In this document: positions 12,467 through 24,185 of the stretch, in pieces
Numbering within the stretch: the first letter of the stretch is position 1
Layout of the letters: every line of letters begins with the position of its first letter
Made by a program: the position numbers and the translations under genes
Notes under the pieces: generated by a model
Database searches by the model: none
What the model saw: the letters and a program-made list of their open reading frames with translations, nothing else
Told to the model about the DNA's origin: nothing
Assembly (NCBI GenBank): GCA_964020085.1
Contig: OZ026595.1
Span: 18,032,653-18,096,652 of the forward strand
Reading direction: 5' to 3'
DNA: 64,000 bases
From: Micromussa lordhowensis
Lineage: Eukaryota > Cnidaria > Anthozoa > Scleractinia > Lobophylliidae

Positions 12467-13794
12467 TTTACGATAACAAATGGTCAAATTTATGTGTCTG
12501 TCCGCATATTGACGATAAGAATTAGCCAATGAGCGCGCGAGAATTTCTGCAGTTATCGTAAAAAAATTATTTGGAGAACTTTTACAGTTTGAACTAACCA
12601 ACCCAAAATTTGTATGTTAAGCAGGGGAATTAAGGTACGAAATTCAAACTAAGTCGCTCTCTGTCTTAGAGGGAGTCTACCAGAACGTTTTACACGTTTT
12701 GCGTTGTTAGTTGCTAGCGAACGCTCGAAATTCCGAATTCGCTAGGTGATTGTTAACTAGCGTTGCAATCCGTCAAATGTTTTCGCTCGCGCGCGATTGG
12801 TCTAAATGCGTCACGTGACGGAATATCTATTACGCTCTCGGAAAACTGTTTGCTTCTCGGAACAGGTATTGTCCATGGACAAGTATCTGAGCATACGTTC
12901 GCGCCAAATGGAGGCTATTGTTTATTTCCAAGTGGTAAATAAATACGTTATTTGGTGTTTCACTCAACCGTCGACGTAGAAGATTAGTTCCCTCAGAAAT
13001 TAATTGCCTTCACGATCATTATATTTTGACTTGTTGGTTCGGCAAGTCATCAGACAACTGGTCACAACAAAAGGTAGTTCATATGACTCTCTGTTTATTA
13101 GGATTAATACTAGTTATATCTTGGTGGATTTGACATATAATATTACTAAACTTCCTTTTACATTTCTTTCCCGTAGAATTAGGAAACGTTCCTAGAAAGA
13201 AACGTACACAGAAACTGCTAAAAATTCTTATTTGTAACCTCCAATAACCTTTCAAAAGCAATGATTTTTAAACGCTGTTATGGGCGCAGAAACAAATGCG
13301 TAGACTACAATGCTAACTCTAACACAAACTATTTAAAGGGGCTGTAGTTAAGTCCAACCTCGTTCCCAGAGCCGTTTCCCTGGGAACGAGTTGTAGTTAT
13401 GTCATGCAACTTAAGCCAATTTTAGTACCGACCAACTGGTCATAGAATTACTGAAACAAGGAGTTAACTCAAACCACGACGACTACGGCAACAAAAGCGT
13501 TGCCAAATTAAAGGTGTAATGAACAGAAGAATATCTATGCACGTGCGTTATAAATCTTGGTACATTTCGAAGCCGCCCTCTGGAAACTAGCAACAATTAA
13601 CAATTACCATGACAATTAACAAAAGAACTAATATAGTCAAAAGAGTGACAATTTAAAATTCCTAATTACAGGCTGATTTAATTAGGTATCGTGCACGGCC
13701 AATGTATAAAAAAAACTCGTCAGACTGAGAAAATACTAAAGCACAAAATACACTGATGATAATAAATAATATTAATAACATATTTACTTAAAAA

Positions 13795-13800
13795 TTTATT
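13795..13800 (-). promoter_or_regulatory. Candidate polyadenylation signal for glass-like gene
   Basis: TTTATT on the plus strand reads AATAAA on the minus strand, about 80 bp downstream of the stop codon at 13880-13882. Position and orientation suit the gene, but the signal is short and common in AT-rich DNA. Confidence 0.45.
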
Positions 13801-13879
13801 TCATTTCAATTCTGGACTCATTTTGAAATGGCCGAGGAGTCTGTTAACAGGCTCCACTCTTAATTAGGAACCTGAATTC

Positions 13880-15757
13880 TCACGGGCTGTCGTGTTTATG
13901 CACGCGCATGTGCCGATTTAAATTCCCCGACTGTGAGAACTTTAGTTGACATATCTTGCATTTATATGGCTTCTCGCCCGTGTGAGTCCGCAGGTGTTTG
14001 GTCAGCGTAGAGCTGTCTGCAAATCCACGGGAACACATCTTGCATCGGTATGGCCGCTCACCGGTGTGAGTGCGCATGTGTGTAGTAACCGAGGAGGACT
14101 GGGCAAATCTACAGAAATAAAGCAAAGTACTTTAATATATCGTAACTATACACGTTTATAAAATACGTGAGATACTACGCGCGCTCTCATTGGTCGATAG
14201 GTGTGCTTAGATGAGAGTATGTAAACACAGTTGTGACGTTTTAGATTCGTGTTTTTTAGAAATATTTTATAAAAGCAATAGAGTACTTTTTCCGTGTTTA
14301 CATAGCTTCATCTAGCTTCTCGTCTTAAAACGACTAAAACCTTTGTGTAATTTTATAGATTTTTAAATTTGTAATTGTATATATTTCTTAGTTCTTAATT
14401 AGTGTCGCTAATTAGAGAGAGAGAGACGCTAGAACGATTAATATTCAAATAAAATTTACTACTACTGCACACCTGGGGGTTGGGAGAATCATGATTCTCG
14501 AAAGTTGTTCAAACCCCCAACTGCGTCTCAGGTTTGCATAGCTGTCTCGAATTCTCCCAACTCCCCTCGTGTTTAGATGAGCCTATGTAAACACGGAAGA
14601 AAGTCCTCTCTTGATTAACTTATAAATGTTCAATCATAATGAGAGCTTTTATATTCTTATATAAAACAACAGAAGAACTAACAGTTAACTGTAACAGACA
14701 ATGTACGCCTTTCGGATCCATTTTATCGTACCTTCGATCGCACACCAAACATTTGAATGGCTTCTCCCCCGAGTGGATTCGCAGATGAGCTGTCAGATTG
14801 GCATCCTGAGAGAATGACTTCATACAGATGTGACACTGGTATGGCTTTTCCCCTGAGTGAGTGCGCATGTGCGTGCGTAAGGTGGAAGGGCGGGCGTACA
14901 CCTTGTCGCAAAGGCGGCACTTGTTTACTTTGGTCCCAGGCGCATTGGAGCTGTCATCTTGGGACAAGACTGTCTCCTCTTGGAATATGGGCCCTGAATA
15001 GAAATCCTGAGGACATTCTGGATCGTCCGGGTTAGGCATTGCACTGGACAGGAAAGCTGCAGCATCAACATTTGTGGTCTAAGGGAAGAGAGAGAAGAAA
15101 CTAGAAAAAAATGCTTAAGACGAAATCCGATAGCAAATCGAGCATTTCAACTTTAAGTGGACAAAAACCTTGTATCAGAGTAATTTTAAGTACATTATAG
15201 TCCTTTTTGGGTTTTTCAAAAGCCAAAGATATAAATATTTGCCTGAATAACCCCAAAAATAATTCCCCATGGGAAGTTGAGGAAATTTCAAAGTTCAGAG
15301 ACATTGTGCAGACACACAGATCATCAGTGTTATCTCACCAGTACTTTCAATTGTTTCATATGAACTTCAATATTTGTTTTTGACATTTGGTGTTTGGTGT
15401 TAGAAATGATTTCTTTTTAGAAGATATTTTAAACTTTCACAGAGACGTTTGCAATACAGTGTAAACAAGGTTTTGTCCACTAGTGATTCGAACTTCTGGT
15501 GTATTCCCTCTTAATAAAAGCTTTTATTGTTTTCCATAGAGTTTTCAGGAAGTGCTCAGCGTTAAATTTTTAATTCGTAATATCGACACCTCGACTTGCA
15601 AAAAGATACAGCTCGTAAAGAAAATAGAGTCAGATTCGGAACTCAAATCACCACCTGAATACTTGTGATATGCGCTGTCACTAAATTCTCAAAATTAACA
15701 TGAACAGGGATGTATGACAATCGATAAGAAGAATTTTCCATTTTGAATTGTAATTAA

Positions 15758-15831
<74 letters not shown>

Positions 15832-15837
15832 AATCAC

Positions 15838-15869
<32 letters not shown>

Positions 15870-16014
15870 TTTTATTAAAAACGCCCTCAAAATATAGAAA
15901 ACTAGACTACAATTAAAATTAAAAGGCCCAAAAAATCATGCATACGCTCACCATTTTTGTAGATCATGGTATAATGGCTCATATACCATGATGGCTAAGC
16001 CAATGAAAACTCTC

Positions 16015-16048
<34 letters not shown>

Positions 16049-18831
16049 CAAGGTATATATCATGTTGAGCATTTTTTGTGCCGCAATTTTAATATCGTTA
16101 TTTCTATTTATTACTGGTTTTAATCTGACGATTGTGCATAAGTTTGGTTTCAATGTTATTTACAAGATATTCATTTTGTTTTTGTAAATAAACTAAGCTT
16201 TGATCCGATCCACGAATTTGGTTCAAATTCAAGACCTATCTGTTAAGAGAACGAGTGTTGTTTTATATAGACTACCATCCAATCCAAAAAATAAGCGCCA
16301 GTTAATTGTTTGTGTTGTCACAACAGTATGACTAAATGAGTGTATATCATGTTTCACCGTGGGCTCAGGCATTCCTCGGAGAGTCGTCTTGAACTGGTAC
16401 TTATTACCCAGTCTGATTGTTGCAAAGGTATCAACTACTTCAATGCTATTGTCTTCTGACTTAGAGATGTTCTGAGACAATCAGTATGAAGTCTTTTCAC
16501 ATGACGTCACGGCAACCATATTGATGTTCCAAAACAATGAAATTGTCCCAAACTAATCCTGTCAAAGTTGAACACTTTTCTTGTGTAAACGCTTTCTTTT
16601 GTTAAAATAGATTTGCATGGTTGCTGGCTACGTGAGTGAAAACACTCTATACTGGAGGAAAAGAACGCTATAAAAGCTTGCAAGTGTTGATAATTACAAA
16701 CCTGTGGTTGCGCAATAGAAGGTTCATTTGTAGAAGGGTTCCACTGCGAGACCTCAGCTGGGTTCCCCATTTTAGCGCTCCTCTCAGCAGCCGCGTGTTT
16801 AAGGGACAAGAGGATCCCCGCTGCGTTGAACCAGGCATCTGCAGGGTCGTCTGACGTCGTCGGTTGCCCTTGAGAGAGGGGACTGGAAAATAGAATGAGA
16901 GACAAAAAATATCAGCTTAATACCCAGGCGTTCCTTTTCAACTAACTCAATTTAGTGCAAACGTTCAGAGACAAGGACCTGGGAGCGAGGTTGAATTTGG
17001 TATAAAATTTTTGTGACGTCATCAACAAGCAACCCGTTACCAGGTCCCGTTACGTGTACTTCGACTAAAGATTAACCTGAGAAAAAGAGTGCACAGTTGC
17101 GCAATGTATAACCTGTTCCAGGCTCTCGGTAGTTGCGGACGAGCGAAAAAAAGAGCAAGCGAGAGAAACAACGAGGGAGGACTAAGGCGAGGAAGGCAGT
17201 TCCCAGGGTCTCTCATCTTACCGCCTGAGGCGCTCCTCGCTCGCCTCAGGCGAGGAAGGGAAGGGAAAGTAGTCCTCCCTCGCTGTTTCTCTCGCTCGCC
17301 CTCTGTTTGTTTTTCGCTCGTCTAACTCTACCGAGAGCCTGGAACAGGCCACGCAATGTACCGACTATGTTTTGAAAGAGCACGTCAGAGTCATTCAGTT
17401 CTCCTTTCAGCATTTGTACTTTCACCGGAGCGAAATTCACTTTACAGAGTATCTGGTAAAAAATGAAAATATCTTTCCCCAAAAACCAATTTTTGAAGCC
17501 ATCGATATGTGACTGAGATCTTGTAAGGTTCGGCTATCCGCCAATCTGTAATGGTCGAAGGGATCAATACTTCGATTTTCATTGCGCAGGATGAGCGGGG
17601 ACTTTTTCATAAAAGCGATTGTAAAGAAAATAGCGCTCGTGTCGGCAGTGGAATGCTACCGCAGAAAGAAGATATCCATTTCAGTTCGCAACACGAAAAG
17701 AACAAAGCAATAAACCAAATCACGATTGGTTTTTCTGAACGTATCAGTTTAAAACGAAGAGTAAAATAAAAGAAAGAAATCGCTAGCTACTATGTTTAGT
17801 TAAACACTGCTAGTTAACTTTTGACTCTGAAATCCGGAGTTTTGTTATTTTCTCACCAGTTTCGCGTCCTTTGTACTTTGTTTCTTTGCTAACCTAATAT
17901 TTTGTCGCGACTGATCTCATTAGAAAAATACCATTCGCAAATTGTGCTTTTTTGATTTGGGTTTTCAACCAACCCAATCCTTGAGAAAAATAACAGAAAC
18001 CAAGCTGCAGCCGATTCTATGAAAGCAACTCTGAGGGGATGCCAGAGAAATTAACTCAAGCAAGCATCTTATTCTTGCTAGTAATATTCAACACACGAGT
18101 AACCAAATGGCAAAAATAATTTTTAAAGCTAAAAGATAGCTGAGTCATTTTTTGTGTTAGGATGTTTTCAATCTTCTTTGCAAGCCTTCCAGAATCGTTC
18201 GAATTTTTTTTCACGTTGTAAAATCTAAGTTAATATCAAAGTAAATCATTGTAGTTTCTCGTTTTTAAAGCATTAATAAGTAGAAATAGTATTTTAGTAA
18301 TAGTAGTTACTAAGTACGAAAAATACCGGAGTTCATGTTTGAAATCTGCGCACAGAAAAAGTCATTAAAGAACTATATATCTATCAGCCCTAAATCTTAA
18401 AAATTAACGACGTCACAAAAGACAAACTCTGTTATTTTTCGGATAAATGTCAAAATGAAATAGAATGGACAATTTTGGAAATAATAGTTGACCATTTTAT
18501 AGTATATACGATAAAAAAGAAATCAGATCATACGTTCAGTTGGTTCGCCGGATTCGGAAAAATAAGATGGCGCAGCTATTTTACTCTGTTTTTCTTGCTA
18601 TCATTGTTTCAGAAACATTCCCTTTTCTTACCTGATATCTGCGTTTTCACTTTGATTCAGTTGGCTCTCTGTTGAGTGTAAGATTTGTCGAGGGCCACAT
18701 TCGCCTTCAGTAACCACTGAGCCTCCCCACAGTGCGGTGCAAGGAACGGGACTGAAAATCGCTCTTGGTAGAGGGCTGTCATTTGAAGCCATCGATATGA
18801 AACTGAGACCTTGTAAGGTTGAACTATCCAT
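13880..18831 (-). CDS. gl: Glass-like C2H2 zinc-finger transcription factor, four coding exons
   Basis: Coding exons on the minus strand are 18831-18632, 16882-16702, 15078-14732 and 14108-13880. Phases agree at every junction (2, 0, 2) and give 318 residues. ATG 18831 is the first in-frame ATG. The N-terminal 180 residues are polar and unrecognised. Five tandem C2H2 fingers begin at about residue 181 and end three residues before the stop, with TGEKP/SGEKP linkers. Finger helices read [36 protein letters not shown] and [13 protein letters not shown], the order and wording I know from Drosophila Glass, a DNA-binding regulator of photoreceptor development. Finger 3 is assembled across the last intron. 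Role in a cnidarian is inference. Ordinary Krueppel-type proteins share linkers but not this helix series. Confidence 0.85.
15756..15872. repeat. Foldback element with AACAATTATT ends, copy 1 (glass-like intron 2)
   Basis: The arms are AACAATTATTCCACTCGCGC and its exact complement GCGCGAGTGGAATAATTGTT. They continue inward through TTGTTGGATATGAG to a GC-rich centre, GAGGCGCGTAGCGCCGAG. Two further elements with the same terminal word lie at 26594-26743 and 39641-39790. The copy sits in the intron between coding exons 2 and 3 of the glass-like gene. Confidence 0.75.
17109..17352. mobile_element. hAT-like foldback MITE with 8-bp target duplication
   Basis: The arms CCTGTTCCAGGCTCTCGGTA and its complement TACCGAGAGCCTGGAACAGG enclose about 200 bp that is itself partly self-complementary (AGCGAGAGAAACA / TGTTTCTCTCGCT). 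GCAATGTA occurs immediately outside both ends (17101-17108 and 17353-17360), an 8-bp duplication as expected for hAT-type transposition. It lies in glass-like intron 1. No transposase is encoded, so it is non-autonomous. Confidence 0.7.
17489..17610 (-). pseudogene. Decayed copy of the first coding exon of the glass-like gene
   Basis: The stretch 17490-17540 matches 18781-18830 (start of the first coding exon) with a handful of differences. Both contain TTTGAAGCCATCGATATG, ACTGAGA, CTTGTAAGGTT and CTATCC. Weaker similarity continues to about 17610 opposite the 5' leader of the true exon. In the protein frame it reads [15 protein letters not shown] against [15 protein letters not shown] in the gene. 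The initiating ATG is absent and the frame then diverges with no matching donor. It lies downstream of the real exon, inside intron 1. It could be a dead tandem duplicate or, less likely, an alternative first exon starting at the internal ATG. Confidence 0.6.
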
Positions 18832-20061
18832 ACCACAACATTCGAGTAACGAAGGGAAAAGGTGCCTTGAATCTCACTCGGGAAAATGAAATTGGAGACT
18901 TTTTGTTGAACGACACACTTTGCCCTCGGGCTAAAAAAGATTGCAAGCAATGAACTTTGAGCTAGCACCTCTTAAATGGGACAGGATGGGATAAGTGAAT
19001 TTGCTGAATTCACATGCAAATATTTAGTCGCGTCGGTACCCTTTAATGTGATTTTGAAAGAATGAGGGAGGGATTTGATTGGTTGACACTTCCTGACTTA
19101 TGTATTCGGTTCGCTATTTTCAGGTTAAGCAATGCGAGAACTTGGTCGAGAAACTGGTTTTGCGGTCACAAAATTCTTGATCCACCTTGCTACTTTATGA
19201 GAAATAATATGTTTTGTTTCACATCATGTTGCATGTTGTCAAAAAAACAAATGACTGCAGTGACCAGGATATTACGCTAAATACAATTGCAGTTTTTTTT
19301 CGGTGTTTTTGATCATCTTGTGACAAGGAAAAAATATTCAGTATTATAACTATCCGCCTGATTGGTCAAGGCTTAACCAATCAAATGACCAGTTACATTT
19401 GGACGAGATCTTCTCGTAAGTTTACCGTATCGTTAATTAGCGTTAATTAAATTAATTATTTGTTTCCGTTGTGTTAAGTAATCCAGTGACCCATTTAAGT
19501 TACAGTGGAACCTCCCTACTGATCTAAAACTCAAATCATTTTTACTTCTTTAGTGTTTTACTATCGGTTACCATAGGCGCCGTCCACACTAAACCGGAGG
19601 AATTTGAAAACGGAGCTTTATTTATCCGCTGAGGCCTTCTTTCCACACTACTGTCCGTCACGAAAAAGAAGTTTTTCGAAAGCCCTCCTCAAACCGGAGG
19701 AATTTAAAAACGCCGGCTTTGTCTTCCGTTTTGAAGATTTCGGGGTTGCGGTAGGTGTAGCCTGTCTTACAACCCTGAATTGAAGAACAAATTCGTAACT
19801 TCCCGCTATCACGAACTATTTTTCGTTTCCCTAAAGAATTCAAGATCGCGGGCTCAAATGTACTTGGATGACGGACAATCGGACACCACACGTAATATAT
19901 TGGCTGAATGAAGTTAACAGATCGTTAATTAGCCTGTTGGTTTTGCTGCCAATGATACGGCGTAGCAACAATATAGAATCTTTATCGGCTGTCGTCACTT
20001 TTGTCACTTCGTGAGAGTTCCTTCTTGTGGATTCACTTCGCGAACCCTAGACGATGGGCGA
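18832..20061. other. Upstream flank of glass-like gene and LINE 3' flank
   Basis: The stretch beyond 18831 is the presumed promoter and leader of the glass-like gene. From about 19575 it carries the MITE-like words CCGTCCACACTA and CCGGAGGAATTT, then the captured adducin exon fragment (listed separately). I see no other gene. Confidence 0.5.
19719..19794 (-). pseudogene. Captured fragment of adducin exon 7 with its splice acceptor
   Basis: These 76 bp match 25734-25809, which spans the 3' splice site and start of adducin coding exon 7, with only four differences that I count. The acceptor AATTCAG and the exon frame reading GCKTGYTYRNPEIFKTEDK are intact, but the frame then runs into unrelated repeat sequence. 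Because intronic bases are included, this is a DNA-level copy and not a retrocopy. It abuts the MITE-like words at 19575-19718, which suggests capture by a non-autonomous transposon. Confidence 0.85.
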
Positions 20062-22190
20062 AATGAATGAATGAATGAATTTGAATTTGTATAGCGCTAA
20101 AAGTATTGGAGAATATTCAAAAGCGCTTTACATTAAGTTAAAAAATAAAAAATAAAAAATCAAATTTGAAAACTCCTAACTAAATCAAAATTAACCACAA
20201 GAACTATTCCACAAATTAAAAGCTTTCTTAAAAAGATATGTTTTAAGTTGCTTTTTAAAAATGGCGAGGCTGCTACTTGTTCTAATAGTTAATGGCAGCG
20301 AGTTCCATAAAGCAGGTGCAGCACGAGCAAAGGCCCGATCCCCAAGTGTAGAACAGTTGACTTTTGGAACGAACAGAAGAGATTTTGCAGACGAACGTAG
20401 AGCATACTTAGCAGCTGGTTTCACGGATAAAAGATCTGTAATGTAGGATGGACTCTGGTTGTGTAGTGACTTGTAAACAAAAAGGAGCAATTTGAACTGG
20501 ACTCTAAACGTTACTGGAAGCCAATGCAGGTCGATAAGAGCGGGTGTGATATGATCAAATTTCGCAATTTGTAAAGTCACTCTGGCCGCGGCATTCTGGA
20601 CTTTCTGTAAACGATCGAGCTGATATTTAGGTAGACCGAATAGAAGTGCGTTACAGTAATCAAGGTGAGAAGATACAAAGGCATGGATCAGTGTCTTTGT
20701 GGATTGCACAGTAAGGAATTTTCTAATCTGTCTTATGTTGTATAGTCCGCGAAAAGCCTTGCTACAAATCTTGCCTATGTGAACATTCATTCGCACATGA
20801 GCATCGAACCAGGACCCAAGGTTCCGGACGCTTTCTAAAGGTTTAATGACGGTGTCACCAATGATAATAGATTCAATAGATGTTTTTTCAAGTTGTTGAC
20901 GGGTGCCAATAATTAGAAAGTCAGTTTTCGCGTCATTGATCATTAAACGATTTCCAATAAACCAAGAGCGAACATCTGCGATGCACTTTTCAATCACAGA
21001 GACAGCGTTAATTTCTGAATGGATAGAACAAGGTCGAAAGGAGAGGTAAATCTGAGTGTCGTCAGCGTAACCATGAACAGAAGGGAGGTGCTGAGAGATA
21101 ATCTTAAAGAGGCGGGAGACGTAGAGAGTAAATAAAACAGGCCCCATGGAACTACCCTGGGGGACTCCACAGTTCAGATCGAAGTCGTCAGAAGTCTTAT
21201 CATCGACGAGTATACGTTGTTTGCGACCAGAAAGAAATGAGTCGAACCAATTTAAAGCAGTTCCGGTAACTCCAAAATCCTGTTGCAAAATATTCAGAAG
21301 AATGGAATGTTCAATGGTATCAAAAGCAGCACTTAGGTCCAAAAGTACGAGAAGTGTCACTTCCTTGTTATCCATACTCATTAAGATGTCGTTTTGAACC
21401 TTTAATAGAGCAGTCTCTGTCGAGTGATATTTACGGAAGCCGGACTGGAATTTAGGAAGAGGGGCATTTTTCTCACAATGGACAAGAAGTTGTTGAAGAG
21501 CAGCCTTTTCCACTACCTTTGAGATGAATGGAAGATTACTGACTGGACGGAAATTTTTGAAGACCAAATCAAGTCCAGGTTTTTTCAATAGAGGGATGAC
21601 AGCAGCGGTTCTCCAATTTTCTGGAACGCAACCAATGAGAAGAGAGAGATTAACCATCTCAGTGATAGAGGGCGCTAATACATCTAGACAGCCATGTGGG
21701 AACGGGATCCAACCGACAGGAAGCATTGGAGGATTCTCGAACAATCTTACACACTTCTTCTATGGATAGGGAAGAAAAATTCTCCAGATTCTCCTTTGGA
21801 GTAACAGGAGCAGGTCGAGGCTCTTGAACTTGAAACTTGTCAAGATTTTCCTTTATGATTTCAATTTTTCTGACGAAGAAGGTGCCAAATTCGTTTGCTA
21901 GCTTAGTGGGATCATCGTGCTCTGGAAGAGCCGTCACAAGTGGTTCCCTGGACAAACAATTAACCACACGAAATAGCTTGCGAGAGTCACCCGCACACTG
22001 ATCAATTAGGTCTGAATAATAATTCACCCGTGCAGATTTAATAAGTGCTGAGTACTGATTACGAACTTTATGGTAATTATACCAGTCACCAGGGAGGTCA
22101 GTTTTCAAGGCTTTCTTTTTAAGGCGACGACGTTTACGCTTGAGTTGTTTAATGTCATCATTAAAACCACGAAAGAACGTTCTACGCAAA
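20062..22190 (-). mobile_element. Non-LTR retrotransposon (CR1/L2-like), 5'-truncated, frameshifted
   Basis: Two minus-strand reading frames (22189 down to 21659, and 21744 down to 20191) carry consecutive parts of one reverse transcriptase and overlap by a single apparent frameshift near 21690. Visible motifs are the RT palm motif LLDLSAAFDTIEH, GVPQGSSMGPVLF, the catalytic box GYADDTQIY and a C-terminal region with DLHWLPVTFRVQFK and PALWNSLP, typical of the CR1/L2 group. There is no endonuclease domain, because the copy stops at about 22190. The 3' end has TATAGCGC/AAAGCGC words and finishes in an ATTC-type microsatellite (20062-20080), again as in CR1/L2. The copy is dead as a source element. 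Confidence 0.92.
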
Positions 22191-24185
22191 AATCAAAGCC
22201 CAGTCATTGCGTCTTCTTATTATCATACACATGGGGAGAAGCTTGCAATGCGGCTAAGTGCGGGCTGAGCAACCATGCGCGTTTGTTTCACTCCCTGAAA
22301 AAGCGGCCATTCCCTCAGGCCACCCCTGCGTGCATTCGCGCATCTTCTAAGCTCCCGGATGTTACCACATACATGTACACGTTACTTTTTTTTACAACCT
22401 TTATTGTACGATTTCAGGTTCCTACTCAACGTCCAACTTGACAACATTACTTTTAAATAGCATTACACAGCACAGTTCAATTAAGTTAACTTAAAACTGG
22501 CCTCGGACGACCGTACAAATAAAATACTACAACTATTATAGTCGTTTAAAAATGCTCACGACACGCAATAACTTTAGTGACCTATTTGTAAGTAATTACA
22601 TTACTCAAATAAATCATGGCCCTGTCATTAATCAATAACATACAACTTCACTTCAATAAATGCTTTCCGAGCAGTTATTCGATGTGCTTTCGGAAGTATA
22701 ACTGTGTTTAATGAGCTCCACGAAAAAAAATCGAAGACCGCGTGTAGCGTGTTGCAAATCCAGATGTTAGGGGCGAGAGCGACCAAATCTACTCGTGAGC
22801 TGGGTTAACCAAAACTACTTAAGTTGAATTATTTGTCTGATCACCAAGAAAAATGGTTAGCGATGAGTTTTGGTTCACGAAAGCCATGCGAAAACTGCTC
22901 AAAAGGGAGATAAATGATAACTATATCAGCGATTAGCTGAGTTATAAAATAATTCAAAGATAACATGCTAAGTAGCGATTACGACACAAATTTTACCAAC
23001 AGACTTCCTGGTCAACATTAAAATTCTCCTAACAGTTTTTTACTCATTTCCTATTATTCTTCTTGGAGGAATTTGGTTTTCGGTTAAAACCCTTTCCCTG
23101 CTATGATTACTTCCTTCAAATTCCTAACCATTCCACTTGAATTTCTTACTTAAATTTAAACGAAGCTAACAGCAAAAGGGTTTACAATACAGCTTCGGTT
23201 GACAAGGACGAATTTCACGAGAATTCCGCCTACACTCCTCTCGGTATTAAGTCATAAAAGTTTAAAACCAAACATGGGTAAAATGAATGTTTGACAACAA
23301 TTGTCCCGGCAGATACACATTTTCCAAAAGTTATGATTTCAAACCAGATTATTCAAACAATAAAAGCTCGGAGACGCCTTAATAAGCACCACGACTTTGC
23401 TTAGACCTTGAGCAGCGATAACCCTTTAATCAATACATTTCTCTTCTCAAAGTTAAAACGCCACTCCTAATATAAAAACGTGTGAAGGCAAGGGGTTCCG
23501 CAACAACACTTTATAAAAGGGTAAAAGTGTATTTCTGAGAAAAAGCACGCTTATATATTACGATAATTTAAAAAGCAGTTCATTAATGTACCTGTTTTTT
23601 TTTCACCCGTTACACGTGCGATCATGTGCTCTGGTATTTATAAACAGGAAATGTACGTAGCGTAGTTGATAAGCGAGCAATGAAAGCCCTTCACGCGAGC
23701 TTAATTCAGAGTATGGGCGTAACGAGCGTGTAAAAAGTGAACTCGCGTGGGATCTCGCGCGAATGCGTGCGCGGTTCTGCTTGCGTGTACAAAGGTGTGA
23801 CTTAACCCCATTACAAAACGTATCCCTCTATATATAAATTCTAGAGATTTCCCTTCTCCTAGGGATCTGACAGAAAAAGAAAAGGATCATTCGCCAGCGC
23901 TTGCAAGAGTAAACCCCTTTACATCCGAAGAAAGTATCCCTTCGTCAAAAGACTCACGAGCTTTAGTTGATTGAAACTCGGCGTGCGCAGACGAACGATC
24001 CTGGATTTTGGCTTCCGTTTCTTCCAGAGCCTTCATTCCTATTGTGCCCGGTAGGAAGAAAGCCTCTGGAAACAAACTTACTATTCCTTGTGTCAGAAGT
24101 TAAGGGCAAATATAGGGAACTGAAAAGTCTCAACATTCTTCAGGGTGGAAAAAGATTAGATCAATGGGATTTCAACTTAATTATT
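22191..24185. other. Gap between LINE and adducin 3' end
   Basis: The stretch presumably includes the adducin 3' untranslated region and flank. I see no RNA gene or conserved coding sequence apart from the weak exon candidate at 23899-24051. The region is AT-rich with no strong repeat structure that I can define. Confidence 0.45.
23899..24051 (-). CDS. Possible alternative terminal exon downstream of adducin (weak)
   Basis: On the minus strand a CACAATAG acceptor-like site is followed by an open frame starting ATGAAGGCTCTGG and ending in TGA, about 50 residues rich in E, S and K (contains KALEETEAKIQDRSS). It lies 135 bp beyond the adducin stop codon on the same strand. The composition is protein-like, but I recognise no family and have no matching donor. 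It may be an alternative adducin tail or simply 3' UTR. Confidence 0.2.

Larger units (their letters stand above)
10500..13794. other. Intergenic region between GPCR and glass-like gene
   Basis: The interval includes the 3' flank of the GPCR, where I do not see a clear AATAAA signal. It holds three palindromic elements listed separately (10892-11062, 11818-12047, 12301-12466) and, at 13358-13391, a short inverted pair built on CTCGTTCCCAG. I find no coding exon. Confidence 0.55.

Noticed and set aside
20261..20446. Plus-strand frames within the LINE
   Set aside because: They are antisense shadows of the reverse transcriptase frame.
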